Shown here: piece after piece, positions 46,011 to 58,942 of the stretch
Numbering within the stretch: position 1 is the stretch's first letter
How the letters are laid out: each line of letters starts with the position of its first letter
Source: Toxotes chatareus
Lineage: Eukaryota > Chordata > Actinopteri > Toxotidae
Reading direction: 5' to 3'
Length of the DNA stretch: 64,000 nucleotides
Assembly (NCBI GenBank): GCA_016801885.1
Contig: CM028900.1
Span: forward strand, 20,106,972-20,170,971
The notes under the pieces: model-generated
What the model saw: only the letters and a program-made list of their open reading frames with translations
Told to the model about the DNA's origin: nothing
Databases searched by the model: none
Made by a program: the position numbers and the translations under genes

Positions 46011-48570
46011 CCGCATGTGTAGCTTCATTCAAAACCAAACTAAATTGGAAAATAGTGTCCACCTGGAAAAACACAGTGGCATGTTAGCCCAGAACACTAA
46101 AAAAAGACATGCTTATCCCCATTCAGCCAGTTTACCTGTTGTGTAATCTTTAATGAAGTGGTTGGGTGTTGCAGTATCTTCAAATGCAGACACCATTTTT
46201 ATACATAGTTGTTAACCAGGCATTGCACAGTGTGCTATAAACAACCCTCAGACTGAATCTTGGCCCCAGCAAGACAGATATAATCTAACTGAAATTCAGA
46301 CATTGAAATAGATAAACCAGTTACTGCATGTTGCATGTATTCTTTAGATGTGATGAACTTATGTGTCCATGACACATGAGTATTAAACATGTATTTCTAA
46401 AAGTCCTAACTCCATCCTGTATCCATCTATAGGCTCTAAGCTCCCCATGGACGATGATGTTACTCCCCAATCCCTGCAGTGTCACTTTGTTGGGGGTGAC
46501 ACAGTCAGAGTGCGGAGGCCAAATATTTACTGTGCGGCTATACATTCTGTCTTCACCTAAACATATGAATTGACTGACTGAAAAAGACAGGGCATCCCCC
46601 CTCCCCAAAATTTTCCTCACTTGAGCATGCAAGTAAAATATCAATTTCCAAAAGCTAACACAAGCCCTTCAGTAAAGTCAATAACCTGGGTCTGCCTGTT
46701 TTACATAACTAATAGAGCAGTGTTGAGGAGAGTCATTGGATGCTAAAACCTCATTATCCCGCCTGACGACCTTGGCACATGTGCTGAATGAGAAAGTAAT
46801 GGCTCTTAAACGCTGCCAGCACCGCAAGATAGCCCTTTTTAGATGTGGTTCAGAGGCAGAAATCCATGCCGTATTCTGGGAATTGCACTTGTCTTTCATC
46901 TGAGAGGAGGGGAAGTAGGCAGTGACATTTTTTTTCTCTTTATTTGAAGAATGTCAGAATATGTGCCATAGAGCACTGGTAGTTAGATGTCTGTGTCCTA
47001 TCAGACAACATTTTAAGGACCCCTGTTGCATTTCAGCAAACCTCTTCCTCAATGTTGTGAATCCACAGCTTCCACTGCCATGTCCATATAGGAGCAGACA
47101 GACATGTTCAACACTTGAAGATTTTTTTTGTTTGACATGCCTTTCAGAGTATTGATTAAATATCATGTCTGACTAGTAACAGAGCTGCATCTATGTAAAT
47201 CCCCAGTCTGGTTATTGTTGCTTTGAATAAAGCCATAGGGACCTAACATGACTCGCAAAATGCAAAATGAGGAGTGATCTCTGGGTGGAGATTAAACCTG
47301 GGGTAGAAAGGTACAGGTCAAAAGGGGCACTTGAGGCCCTGACTGAAGAGTTTGGCAGATGTACACTCCATCAGAGCCAGCCTTCAATGCATGGGGACAT
47401 GGACTTGGCATGTTTCATAGAGTTTTAGAGAGGCGGCACTGGAGCCAGAGACCAAGTGGGTGAGGGAATTTTCCATCTCTTAATAGGTTTATCTGAGACT
47501 CAAACACATTAATATTTCAGTCTTTAAGGACTTACACACAGATACACACACACACACATTTTTTCCCAATTATTCTGGTTAATTAGACCTCAAGTCATGT
47601 GGAAGTTAGGTGGAGCCATTTTCAAAATTACATGATGTCACCAAACTCTGTAAACTAATAAGATGGTGAGGTGTAAAGAGGCCTTTTTTAAATGGATGGC
47701 ATTTTTGTATATCATGGTGATAAAAGCACAGATTTGCATTATAAAGTCAGTGACAGCTGAACTCCATTTAGCTACATCAGTTTCTGGCTCACTGGCCCTG
47801 TTCACACCAGGCATTAAAATGTGTCTTCCCATGTATCTTGAGTGACCGCTTATGATCAGATCTCATTTCCCCGCTCTGTATGCAAATAAACATGTACATC
47901 ATTTCTGTTAGCAAATGCTTAGTCAACTGCAAAATAAAAAAAAGACAATTTCTAACATCATGGACAAAGGTAGCTTACATGATTTGTAAAAGACTTGTAT
48001 CTGTTTACAATGAGCATGCATCCGCATATACAGAGGATGTCAGTTGGTGGCCCTACAGTGCAGTCCAGGACACATTTGAGTTCATACTATGTGGCCCAGA
48101 CTGCCTCCAAATGTGTGATTGAATCTCAAATATGTCCTCACTGCGTTTTAGGTGCATTCATACCTGTATTTGGAGCTGTCCAGAGACTGGCTCACCTGAG
48201 ATGCATGTTAATGCCAGGTCATAACAGGGCCAGTCACAGTCGGTGTGTGTCCATGTCAAGTTCTGCACAAATGAAAAAAAAAAAAAAAAAAAAAAAAAGA
48301 ATAAAAAGAGTGGAGACAAAATAAGTAAAGACCTCAAAATATTGGTTAAAAGTTTGGCTGAAGAGAAGTTGATGTTTTGGTGAAAGCAAAATATCACAAA
48401 GGGCAATAGCAAGGACTATGGACTTAGGACTATGGATGTGTACAGGATACAAGATAATGTTACCTCTAACATAAACCACAATTTTGACTTACAAGCTACA
48501 AACAACTCGAATACCAAACTAACATCTGCATGCTAGCTAAGTAGTGTGATAACTAATGATCACAACTTAC
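46011..48570. other. no recognisable gene
   Basis: Unique sequence; A(25) lies at 48274-48298. Segments 46430-46600 and 46700-46880 are balanced in composition and might be conserved non-coding DNA. The 107-codon minus-strand frame at 46321-46644 matches nothing I know. Confidence 0.45.
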
Positions 48571-48575
48571 AAGTG

Positions 48576-48986
48576 TGTCAGGAATGCTGAACAGCAGCAC
48601 AGGCAGAGGAACCAAATGCAGACACACGGGCAGTCTGATGGAGTGACCAGTAACTTTTGATGACAAATGGCAGGCTTACATGTTGTTGACGTAAGAACAA
48701 GCAGGCATTGGATTGATTCACTGGTAGGCAAATAAACAGGAACAGGGAACCGGAGCCTTCACGTGAGGAACATTACTAGGAACAAAGACTGAGAAAGAGT
48801 GAGGGCAACACAAAAACTAGAGAGTCTAGAGAGGGGAGGACAAAGAGACACAGGTGAAACAAATCAGGGCGGTGCAGACAAAACAGTGGCAGGAAGCAAA
48901 GGAACATAAACACAACAGGTAAGAGATTTCAAAATAAAACAGGAAGCACTACAAAAAGTCAAAGTTATTCTGAACAGTCATGTTAA
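48576..48986. mobile_element. diverged relative of the TG...CA element
   Basis: It starts TGTCAGGAATGC and ends near GTCATGTTA. Landmarks shared with the 35.76 kb element, in order, are acaggtgaaacaaatcaggg, cggtgcagacaaa and gatttcaaaataaaacagga. It is clearly older or from another subfamily, and no target duplication is evident. Confidence 0.6.
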
Positions 48987-48989
48987 AAC

Positions 48990-51900
48990 ATATATTGAGG
49001 GTATATTGAGGTTTTTTTATAAGTCTGATATTGCACCATGCACAGCCCTTTTGTGATCTCAGCTCATTCACCAAAAGTTAATTAACAGTGAGGATTGTCT
49101 TTTTAGGCACCCGTCCTCATCCTCTGTCAAAGTACAAAATCAAATTAGAAAATGTCTTTGGAGGATGAATATTTTCTCATTTTGAATCATATTACAGAGC
49201 CATTAATTCATAAAATTAAAGTGAACTCAACAAAGAATGATAACAGGTTGTCAAACGGTTGAAAAAGACATAGGCAAGTATAGTGTATTGTGCCTGTTAC
49301 TGTACCTGACAGCAAACACCAACCTAACAGACTTATACTCAGCAAATATTCCATGTGATGTGTAAACAAAGTGCTGCTTGACTGCAGGCCTGATATTCCA
49401 ACTCCAGGGATTTGGCTATTGTAGTGTCCCCAGCTCCCAGCCGAGTAGGCACAGTGATTCAGTATTTGCTTGCATCTCTGGGGATTCCAAGTGTACAGAA
49501 GGTTGGGCCACAGAGCAACACAAACAGTCTAGACAGTGTGGATGGCCTTTCTGTGGCAGACATGATGTTTTACATTGTGAAAAGACAAAGCGGAAAGATG
49601 AACAATCACCTCATTTTAATCAAACAATTACAAAAATACACTCCCTGTCAGGCCAGTGAATTATTAGTGGTTGCTCTTGGATTTGTGCAAATGGGTCATC
49701 ACAGAGTGTCGCGGTTCATCCGTGATATCTCTCTGTTCAAGGCCTGAATCTCTGGCAGGGGAAATGGGATGGCCCCCTGCCCATGCTTTTGACTCTCATT
49801 TGTACCAGGGCAGATAGCACAGAACCAGCAGGATTCACAAAGTGTGGTGCAACTGCCAGCGTCTGCATGGATGTTTCCTATTGACTGGACTGACACTGAT
49901 GCTACCACCAGACCTCAGTCAGAAGCTAAACAGAGAGAGACTTTTCCCAAAGTCATTTATCTTGTGGGACAGAATGCTACACCACTGCCACCAAAAACAT
50001 GATTTTGTCTCCCACACATACATCATCTCCCAGCCAAATTATTAGAAATACCTTCCTGAAACTACAGAGCTGATGGGGGGGGAAAAATCATTTCCTTAGG
50101 GCAATTACAGTGATAAGAGGTTTTTTAAAAATGCATACAATATACCATGCTATCACCTAGAAGATAATGACTGAGAACCTCATCAGTTCTGCCACATCCA
50201 TATCTCCCCTGCCAGACTGCAAGATAACTATATTTCTTAACGAATCCCCCATGCCATGTATTTCACTCTAAATCCTCTTTTACGGTTTTTCAGTTCCTGC
50301 AATGGCCAAATTGAATTCTCACGCTGGAGATATGGCCAGGGTGACTTTAGAAACTGTCCAAAGTGCAAATAGCCTGTACCCTCACTTTTCACCAGTTCTG
50401 TATAAAAAGCTGTTGTTCCTCCAGTGTCATTTTGAAAAGGAGGGACACTGGACATTACAAAGAAAAAAAAAACTACATTACTGGAAAATACAGGAAAAAT
50501 TCACCATCAAAAGTACTGTGACACCTTTTGAAAATTTCACTTATGAAAAGGTAAACGTAAAGTATTAGCATTAAAATGTGCATATCAAAGTACACTATCT
50601 ATAGTGAAATAACTCGCTGCAAAGAATGTGTTTTGTGTGCTCTCTGTGTGAATTGTGTGCTATGAAGAGCATCAAAAGAGGAATTTCTTTTCAAACTCTG
50701 TTCTCAGATGATTATGTGTACATGCCTGTACCTGCGTCTTACATGAAAGAGAATCTAAACACACTCATTCTTCAGCCTTTCTACATTTCGTCTCGAAGTA
50801 CTAACCTTAGACTGCCATTTAGCAGTAAAAGATAGACTGTCACCAGAAAGTCTGAAAAGTGCAGTAAAATAAAAGAACGGGCATTCTAAGAAAAAACAAA
50901 AAAAACACAAGTCTGAAGTCAAAGGAGGAAATTGTAGTGATCAAAGACACACAGGCGAGGCATATTGGAAGCGCCGTCTGGACTCTGGACACTTTCACCT
51001 TCTTACCAAGCTCTTTCCAGAGGCTGAATCTCTTTGTTGCCAGTGACTCTGAGTTCATCTCTGTAGAGCTGACTTTGTCTGCCAGTGACCGTCATCACCC
51101 CTGTTCGTGCTGCTTTTAGTGCTTCTCACTCCCTGTCAGGTTGGCCGAGCCGAGAGCTCACACAGAATCACAAACTAATTGCTTTATCTGAGCCTTTTGT
51201 CTAAAGGGTCAGAAATTGAGTTTACTTGTAGGGCGAGAGAGGGAATTATAAATCGAAAGGGATAGGGGAAGAAAAATTCAATTTGTGCACAGCCCTTGTC
51301 AGAACCGCTTACTTGCGTGGCTGTTAGGTGTCCAGATTAGGAGGAGGAAAGAAAGGGAGATAACAGTATTACAGCGAGAACAAACACACTCTTGTCTAAA
51401 GGGCGAGGCGAGGAGACTAATCTAATACCTGACACAGACATGTCCGAACAGCATAGAGCTGCTTCTGTCAGAAACTGATGTTAACTAGAGTGACTTCATC
51501 CACCGCAAAGTATTTGACAGTTATTTTTAGGTCTGCAAATGAAACAAGTAATGAGGGCATTCTGACAAAAAAAAACAAACAAAAAAAACAACAACAGCTG
51601 CTTCTTTTTTAAACTGACAATTTCACTTGCACCTGCAATGTCAGTGGCATGGAATTCAGGTTTTTCTGTTTACAGGAACCATGTACAACAAGTGCCTAGG
51701 AGGCTGGGCTACGATTAATGCACAGTGCAACATGTCACACAGTTTGTAGTCATTTTTCACCTTCCAGCTGAAAACATCAGACAAGCACTGGATCGTTAAG
51801 ATACCCCACAGATTGTTTTTTGGATGATGAAACAGCATGACCGCACCATGCTTCTGCCTGACTCTGGCTGAGAGAACAATGACATGATGCTGCCTGGGAT

Positions 51901-52093
51901 TGTGACTCGATGCCGTACGATAATGACATGGAGAATCTGTGTGATTTAAACCACATTCAAGCTTTACAAATTTTGATATGCAATACTGAACAGTGTAAAC
52001 ATCTCCCTGATGACTATCAATTTATTCACGTAAAATGACGCTTGGGAAAAGGTACAGAATGTGTTATGATAATACACAAAGGACTAAAATTAC
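48990..52093. other. no recognisable gene; partly balanced composition
   Basis: Between 49370 and 50050, and again 50930-51480, the sequence is less AT-rich, with CpGs and few simple repeats. The phrase ttgtctaaaggg occurs at 51198 and 51392. A 111-codon plus frame (49412-49747) and a 93-codon frame overlap it, without a recognisable domain. Conserved non-coding DNA is possible. Confidence 0.45.
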
Positions 52094-52566
52094 TCTAAAG
52101 GAATATTTAGACAATTTGGGAAATATGCTTATTTGTTAGGTGTTAGATGAGAAGATTGAGCCTTTTGTGGCTCCAGAGGGAGCTGTGAGGAAATGTCCTC
52201 AAGTGATGTCACTTGAGTCAGCGACTACAAGTTTGAAAAAAAAAAAAAAAATACATAAATAAATGCGAGGCTGTGGAGTTAGAAAGAAGTGAGTTTACTA
52301 GCAGCTTGAGGCTGTATTAGCCACTGCTAACATGACACAAGCTTGATGTAAAATAATGAGCACTTGAGGTGTTAGCTGGTGAATTGGACAGAGCTGAGTG
52401 AGGTTTCTCCCCTGTTTTCATGTTTTTGCACTAAATAAAGCCAACTGCCTCCTGGTGGTAGCTTTACAGTTATCATACAGGCATGAGATTGGTTTCAATC
52501 CTCTAATTTAATTTTCAGCAAGAGAGTAATTACATGTATTTCCTGAAATGAAGACCTATTTCTCAG
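52094..52566. mobile_element. MITE with long degenerate terminal inverted repeats
   Basis: The left end reads gaatatttagacaatttggg, aaatatgcttatttg, then tagatgagaagattga. The reverse complement of the right end reads aggaaatacatgtaattactctct, then attaaattagaggattgaaac. The two arms align for about 70 bases with gaps. Inside are tgatgtcacttgagtcagcg and attagccactgctaacatga, typical of an abundant teleost MITE. It encodes no protein and must have been moved by another element's transposase. Confidence 0.75.
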
Positions 52567-52569
52567 TTT

Positions 52570-53770
52570 AACAGAATACTGCTTAGGATAAAATATATGT
52601 TGATAAAATCTGTGTAAATCCTTTGAAGGGTCAGGGGTGGATTCCTCTGAGCTCATCCTCCTCCCATTAACAGTGATGTGAAAATAGCCATAAATGCCAA
52701 GTCAGATATACAGCTGTGTATACAGCTTTATATTTACACATACTTAATAAAAAATCGATTTATTCACAGAAAAAAAATAATAATTTTGTGATTGTAACTA
52801 CACAAAGTGTATTCTGATTGTACCCTTAAATGCACTCTCTAATAATAATTGTAGACAATATCAGCTTCTTCTTCGTGTGATCAGTGCAGATATTTCTGGG
52901 ATGTATTTAACCTAGATTTTAGACTGGAAGCAGATAAACTTTGCAGCAACACTCAAACATTTCTTTAAATCTTCTGGTACTTCAGGCACTGATTCAAGCT
53001 CCAGTATCTTTGTAAAATTTTATTTAGTAGTTTAGTATTTTAAAATATTTGTTTCTGTTTTATCTGTTAGGAACAAAAGTGTGTCTTCAATGTTAGAAAC
53101 CAACATTTTGTTTTGAAAAACAGACAAACCCTTATTGAAGAAGAACAATCTAGTCATTGAGAAGAACCCTAGGTAGAATAATCTTAAGAGAAATTCAACC
53201 AACAAAGGCTCTCTGTTTTTTACATTTACTGTGCTTGGTTCTTCAACTGCTACTCCCCCAGGAGCTGAGATATTCACTTACAGTAAGAGAGTCTACAAAA
53301 TAGACATGGGCACACATAGAACAGTTCACGACTACGAACTCAGCAAAAGTGGTTATATGTGTTGAGAGGTCCTCTGCTTCAAAAGAGAAGCCAGGGACAC
53401 AGGGATCAATATTTGAACATGATGGAAAGATTCTTACTTACAACTGTCAACAAGGATTTGTAGAAGTAAAGGAAAGTGGTCAGCCATTTTGAGTAATGCT
53501 CCATTTAGTCTACAGATTGGACTGTGGTTGTCCTGGGCAGCTTCCAGGTGTGAATTCGTGAAACTGTAGCTGAAAATGAAAGCACTGCTTTTAGTCAAAC
53601 TGCTCAGGGTAAATGAAAATCGAGAAAAGTCACCAGAGTGGCTGAAAAATGGCCACCTCTTGGAGGAAAGTGTACATTTTTCTTTAATGGCAGTGTCCTT
53701 CCCTTTTTTTTAAAAATCCTAAATCAGCTCAATTATATAATTGGAAACCACACGTTTGATTCATGGATTT
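52570..53770. other. no recognisable gene
   Basis: AT-rich unique sequence. One 81-codon minus frame at 53032-53277 shows no known domain. Confidence 0.5.
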
Positions 53771-53787
53771 AAAAAAAAAAAAAAGCG

Positions 53788-53945
53788 TTTTTTTTTTTTT
53801 TTTTTGCCTTTATTTGATAGTTGACAGGCTAAACAGGCAAGAATTATGTGAAGAGAGTTAAGGGGACATGAAACACACTGTAGATCCCATGGTAGACTTG
53901 AATCAGGGACATTGTGATGGTGCACGTTAGTACACAGGGATACCC
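53788..53945 (-). repeat. tRNA-related SINE-like copy with poly(A) tail, minus strand
   Basis: On the minus strand the 3' end reads caaataaaggc followed by 18 A (T18 at 53788-53805 on the plus strand). Plus-strand text tgcctttatttgatagttga, aggggacatgaaac and gacttgaatcagggac matches a common teleost repeat. In that repeat the last phrase is normally gattcgaacccgggac, a B-box. A second homopolymer, A14 at 53771-53784, abuts the tail through GCG. Confidence 0.55.
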
Positions 53946-53973
53946 TTTAAAAACTGTCAGTCAGTATTATTCA

Positions 53974-54548
53974 CCATCCATCCATTTTCTGTTGCTTATG
54001 TGGGTCCTAGTTGCAGAGCAGCAGGCTAAGGAATCCAGGTGGGATAGGTGGTTACTCCACCATGTTCTGAATCTGCAGGAGAAGAAGGAGCAGTAGTTCT
54101 ACTCTGAGCTCCTTTACGAAGGAAACTAATTTTGACAACTTGCATTTGTGATCTTTTTCTTTCAGTCATTATCCAAAGCCCTTGTAATATATGACTTTAG
54201 TTCAACCAAGACTGATGGGTAACTCAAGAGCTTAACAGTCTGGTACAGTGTGTGAATTATTGTTGACGTGGTACGAATCCACCTGTCCATCTCACAGTCC
54301 CTCTTACTCTCACTAGTGAACAAGATACTTTAGCTCCTTCGCTTGGGGCTGTTACTCACTCCCACCCTGAGGGAAGCAGTCCAGTGTTGTTTGACAGAGT
54401 ACCATGGCTGTAGACTTGGAGGTACTTAGTCTCATTCCAGGCTGCAAAAAGGTCCAGTGTGCACTGGTGGACTAAGCGTGATGAAACTATACTGTAAGAA
54501 CCACGGTATCTGCAAAAAGCAGAGATGCAATCCCGAGGCCACCATGGC
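53974..54548 (-). pseudogene. LINE ORF2 3' portion (I/RTE-like family), fragment 1
   Basis: The minus-strand reading, in several frames, follows the end of a teleost LINE ORF2: first the degenerate counterpart of the FADD box region (gcatctctgctttttgcaga), then the SKSE and VLSR-like part. Next come a well-kept stretch reading KRDCEMDRWIRTT...IIHTLYQTVK and the C-terminal part down to accatccatccattttct. Landmarks on the plus strand are ctactctgagctcctttacg and tgcatttgtgatctttttct. Frameshifts and stops make it dead. The family is recalled; the clade name is uncertain. Confidence 0.8.
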
Positions 54549-54561
54549 TGCTCCTCGACAT

Positions 54562-55700
54562 TCTGTACTTGCTGTAATTTGGTGGTGGGGTTAACCTTTT
54601 TGTTACAGTTGAAGTACAGATTATGCCAGTATATGCCCATTAATATGCTTTTATTTTACATTGTAAACAGTAAACAGCTTCCCTTATTTTATTTTAGTCT
54701 ACATTTTCTTTCAATATGCTGCGTTTGTTCAGTTTTGATGAATAAAGATTTGACATTTGTCTCTCTAGTCCACGGATAAACAAGGGCGATTTTCAATTTT
54801 GCTCAGAGATATAGTGTGTGCCCATTTATTCAAGTTCCAAAAATAGGTTTTCCCTCTGTTTGAATGAATGTTCAAATTCAGTTACAAGGGTTAATACTGA
54901 CATGCCGGTAGCATGAATAATATTTTTATAATAGTTTTATTTCAACATCATTCCAGTTGACACATATTAGTTTTGTAGACATCCTTCAGTGTAGTTTTTT
55001 TTTTTGCCACCATGATAAAATGGGAGAAGTGTTGTGTCCAACATGACAAGGTAGAGAGAGAAAAGATAAAAATAGAAGGCAATCACGTGAGCTCTCATCC
55101 AGTCAGACACTTTTACCATTTGTTCGATAACTGAAAATGAACCATTTACAGAACAGGGGTAGGATAATGAAAGATGTCAAAATCCAGATAAATAGGCCTC
55201 ATGCCATCTAACAGGCAGAACCCAGGCTCATTTTTTTAAAAACAATGTAGTCTTGTATGAGCAATCTTTGAAATAATGGACAAATATCAACACAGGCAGC
55301 ATCAAGAAAAGTAACTGTCACTACATGACAAGGTTTGGATTAGTCACTGCAGGCTTATCTTAGACAGCTAACGACCTCTTTATCACACTCTGTCTGGTTA
55401 GACTGAAATTAGAATAAACTTCAGAGAAAAGTTAAGAAGGAAAATGTCTCGGGATGTCCCAAATGTGATAAATCTGTCATCAAATGGCAGTGCAGTCAAA
55501 ACAGATGAACAGACACATCTGTTTGGAGCTTGGTTTATAAAGACAGATTTCAAGGTTACAACCTTTAAGGCTGGAAACAGGAACTTCACTGAAAATTTAC
55601 AACAGTAACTCAGTTATATTCAAATCCCCCTTCTGTAAATGTATTTATACATATGTATGTACATTATATGGACACCTTCAACTTGGATTTTTGTGTACTT
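54562..55700. other. no recognisable gene
   Basis: AT-rich unique sequence between two element remnants. Confidence 0.5.
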
Positions 55701-55702
55701 TT

Positions 55703-56040
55703 GGCCCAGGACTGTTTTCATGGTTAGTTCCACTTAGTGTATCTTACTGTAATGCTACACTGTACAGTGATATTTTACACAAAAGTGAGAAAATTTGTTA
55801 AAACCATTTTTTCCAGTTTGGTGTGAAGGACCTTAACTGGGCTGCACAGGGCCTGAACCACATCAGACATCCTTGGACTGAACTGGAACACAAACTGTGA
55901 GCCAGACTTTATCGCCCAATGCCAGTGAACGACCTCTCTGATGAATGGAGGCCAGTCGTTTCAGCTCTGTTCCACAATCTTGTGGAAAGTCTTCCCAGGA
56001 GAATGACGATTGTTGTGTCTGGTTGCCAATGAACCTTTGA
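55703..56040 (+). pseudogene. Tc1-like transposase remnant 1, internally deleted
   Basis: From 55709 one frame reads GLFSWLVPLSV, SYCNATLYSDILHKSE, matching the middle of a Tc1/mariner transposase (GxFSW...LNATxYxDIL). It then jumps at 55817 to FGVKDLNWAAQGLNHIRHP, WTELEHKL and, after frame changes, HNLVESLPRRM. About 40 residues between the two parts are lost, including the second catalytic aspartate region. Where functional relatives have SPDLNPIEHLWDELE, this copy has GLNHIRHPWTELE, so the third catalytic acidic residue (E of NPIEH) has become R. An in-frame stop follows. No inverted repeats are visible. Confidence 0.85.
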
Positions 56041-56044
56041 CCAT

Positions 56045-56470
56045 GCATTGTCTATGTACTGTATGTATGTACTGTATTTATACAATGAGTGTAAATTTAT
56101 ATATTTTAATATATCCTGGACTTGCTGGTTATTCAGATGATGACAGACTTACCGGTTGGAACTGAACAAGGAGAACGTTGAACTTATTTTGCTTTGTTAA
56201 ATTAATAGAAAGGTACTCAAACACTCCAACAATGGAAGCAGAGCTCCCTCAGTTCTAGCATTGCCAATGATGCCTAAGAGAGCCCTGACTGCAACTTCCA
56301 GGTAACATAACATTTCTGTGTTTTCTGTATTCAAGATCCCACTGAGGTTTTGTGGATGTGCAAACAAACCTCCTTACTTCATAGATATTTGTGAATATCT
56401 GGCCACACTCACTGTGAGCAGCCAAGATGTAAATTTTATTATATTACATAATAGTATGCCCATGCTACTG
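56045..56470. other. no recognisable gene
   Basis: Short unique stretch between the Tc1 remnant and the next LINE fragment. Confidence 0.5.
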
Positions 56471-56472
56471 AA

Positions 56473-56840
56473 ACAGAATTGAGGACATCAACCCATATAT
56501 CCATTTTAGAGTTGTTTGTCTTAGTCAGGGCTGCAGTGGAGCAGCCTAATGTTCTTTTCCCCTGCAATTTCCTTCAGCTCATCCTGGGGGCAGGGCAGTT
56601 TCTAGGGAATTTTCTGCAGTTTATTCTGATATAATTCCACCAGGCTGCACACTGACCCAGACTTAACTGGGTCGGGTCACAGTGGTAGCACACTAAGCAA
56701 AGTAGACCACATACCCTTCCTCTTAGTTACTTCCTCTACTTATTTCTTGGAGATCCCAAGGTAGACCAGTGTCTCGTCCCTGCAGATCATGCCTGAGACA
56801 CACTTCTTCTGAACCACCTCATCCAGTTACTTGCTTTAAA
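56473..56840 (-). pseudogene. LINE 3' portion (same family as 53974), fragment 2, possibly two tandem pieces
   Basis: Plus-strand text gcaatttccttcagctcatc (56566) and gttacttcctctacttattt, gagatcccaagg (56725-56762) are both versions of the same landmark (agcnacttcctccagctcnt, gggatcccgaggcg). So the C-terminal piece is present twice within 250 bases. The second continues with atgcctgagacacactt and ctgaaccacctcatccagtt. The repeat of one landmark implies two separate, adjacent insertions or a local duplication. Confidence 0.7.
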
Positions 56841-56844
56841 AAGG

Positions 56845-58874
56845 AACAGCAGTTTATGAGGACATCATTCGGCTCTACTGAACTGCTGAGCTCCTTTAAT
56901 CTGATACCATCACTTCTACCACATTGTCCTGTTCAAGGGGGTTGGGTGGCTCAGTCAACCTCAGAGCAGTGTCTCCAGGAGTCAGGTGTAGTGTTAGGTT
57001 CATTGTATTGAATTCTAAGCACTGGCAATGGGAACACGAATATAAATATTTTCAAAATAAATACATAACTAACTAACTAAATAAATATAAAAATAAATAT
57101 AAAAAAAATTAATAATAATAATAATGCTGGCATGATTCTAGTGTCATTTTCATGTAACTGTTTTTTCAGACTTGTCCAGTAAGGCTGATAATTGGTGCTG
57201 TGTGTAATGTGGAATGTCTGAAAATAACCAAATGATGGAAGCATCCATTAAGCTTGCTCGCTCGCAAATCAGCAGTTTAAATCCCTTGTGACCTAAATTC
57301 CATCTCTTGAGAGATGTCTAAACATGAAAAAAAAGAAGAAAAAAAAACAGGAAAATAATCGTGTATAAGGCTCCATGATTTTCACCACTTTGGTTGATCT
57401 CAGGGACGCACTTCTCCCTCAGGTATACAAATTAAAGCCTGAATCAGAACCAAGTCTATTGGCAAAGTACAAAGAATTTTAATCCAGTTGTCATAAACAG
57501 ATCTACAGGAAGACAACTTAACAAAGAAGCATAACATAATAATAATATAAAAATGAATATAAAAATGGAAAACCCAGACAAACATACTGCAGAGTTTATC
57601 ATATGTACAGCAAAACTAGTTTTTCTTCTTTGTAATTAGTGAGAGAGAGATACATAAAGAGAAGGTGAAAAATCTAGACGAGGCTTTCAGTGATCACCTA
57701 TACTGTGTCTTAATGCAGCTAAATTCACTATGTACCTCCTCTCATTTCCAGATTTTTCTGTTTCTGTTGTTGAAACCAGTGTGAAATATGATCATGGCTT
57801 ATAAATACCAGCTCATAAATGTTTACCAGCTGTAATTAATAAGGTGCTGTGCTGCAGGTAAAAGCAGTATTTTATTATCACCACACTGTCTGAGAAAATG
57901 AACAAAAATGACAGTAGCTGTGCTGTGAGATCAGCTCCATTGACATTTAAAATGAGTGATGACAGAAAAAGACACAAAGGTTGTCATATTCAAGCATGAA
58001 AGAAAAGACGCTCCGCTCCTGTACACAAATATATATCAATAAGACTGACAAACGTGTACAATGATTTATGCGTATATGGTTTAAATACTTTATTGATAAG
58101 TCCAAGAGCAGCTTGTTGTGTCAACGTCTGTTCCCCCGTCAAGAACTGTTTCCTTCCTGTTAGAACTGTGTTTCCCAGAGCAATGTGTTGTGTGTGTTCT
58201 AATCAATGGACTCTGTCTATTAGGAAAACCTTTTACATATAATTTACACATAAATTTACACATAAATTCACAGAAAGCTCAGATACCCCAGTTTTCCACC
58301 AGCACTTAAACATAGCATGGATTTGTGCTAAAATCACAGATCTACTGTCACAAAATACTGTGGTTGGTCTGTTTCTTTTAAATCCCAAGCAAAACAAACC
58401 ACAGTCTTTTTGGACCCTTCTTTTGAGGCAGCATTGATCTGGGTGTTCAGTCCACAACAGACAGTTCAACTGACAGCCTTCACACCAGCCTAAAAGAACC
58501 ATAAACACAGAACAAACACAGCAGGGTTTGTTTTAACCAAACTAAACAGGTAAGATATGAAGCAAGGTTTGGTTTATCAGAAACGGATACATAGATGTGT
58601 GTGATACAGGGATTTTATAGGGACTGTACTCAAGAAAAAGAAACTTTAACTGTGGAAGTAGAAAAATTAAACCCCAAAGCCTTACAGTACTGTATGGCTC
58701 TAGGATAACCCTCAACAACTGTTCAGAGAAACTCTTGAAAACGGAGAGAACAGCCTTGGTCAATTTGTTCGCTGAAGTGTGCCAAAATCTGACAGAGCAT
58801 GAAAACACGTGAGAAAAGTAGCCTTAGGTTACATGCATTTGATGCAACACAACAACTCAATGACTTCTGTGTGC

Positions 58875-58942
<68 letters not shown>

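Noticed and set aside
46321..46644. 107-codon minus-strand ORF as a gene
   Set aside because: No recognisable domain or splice context. The balanced composition here may instead reflect non-coding conservation.
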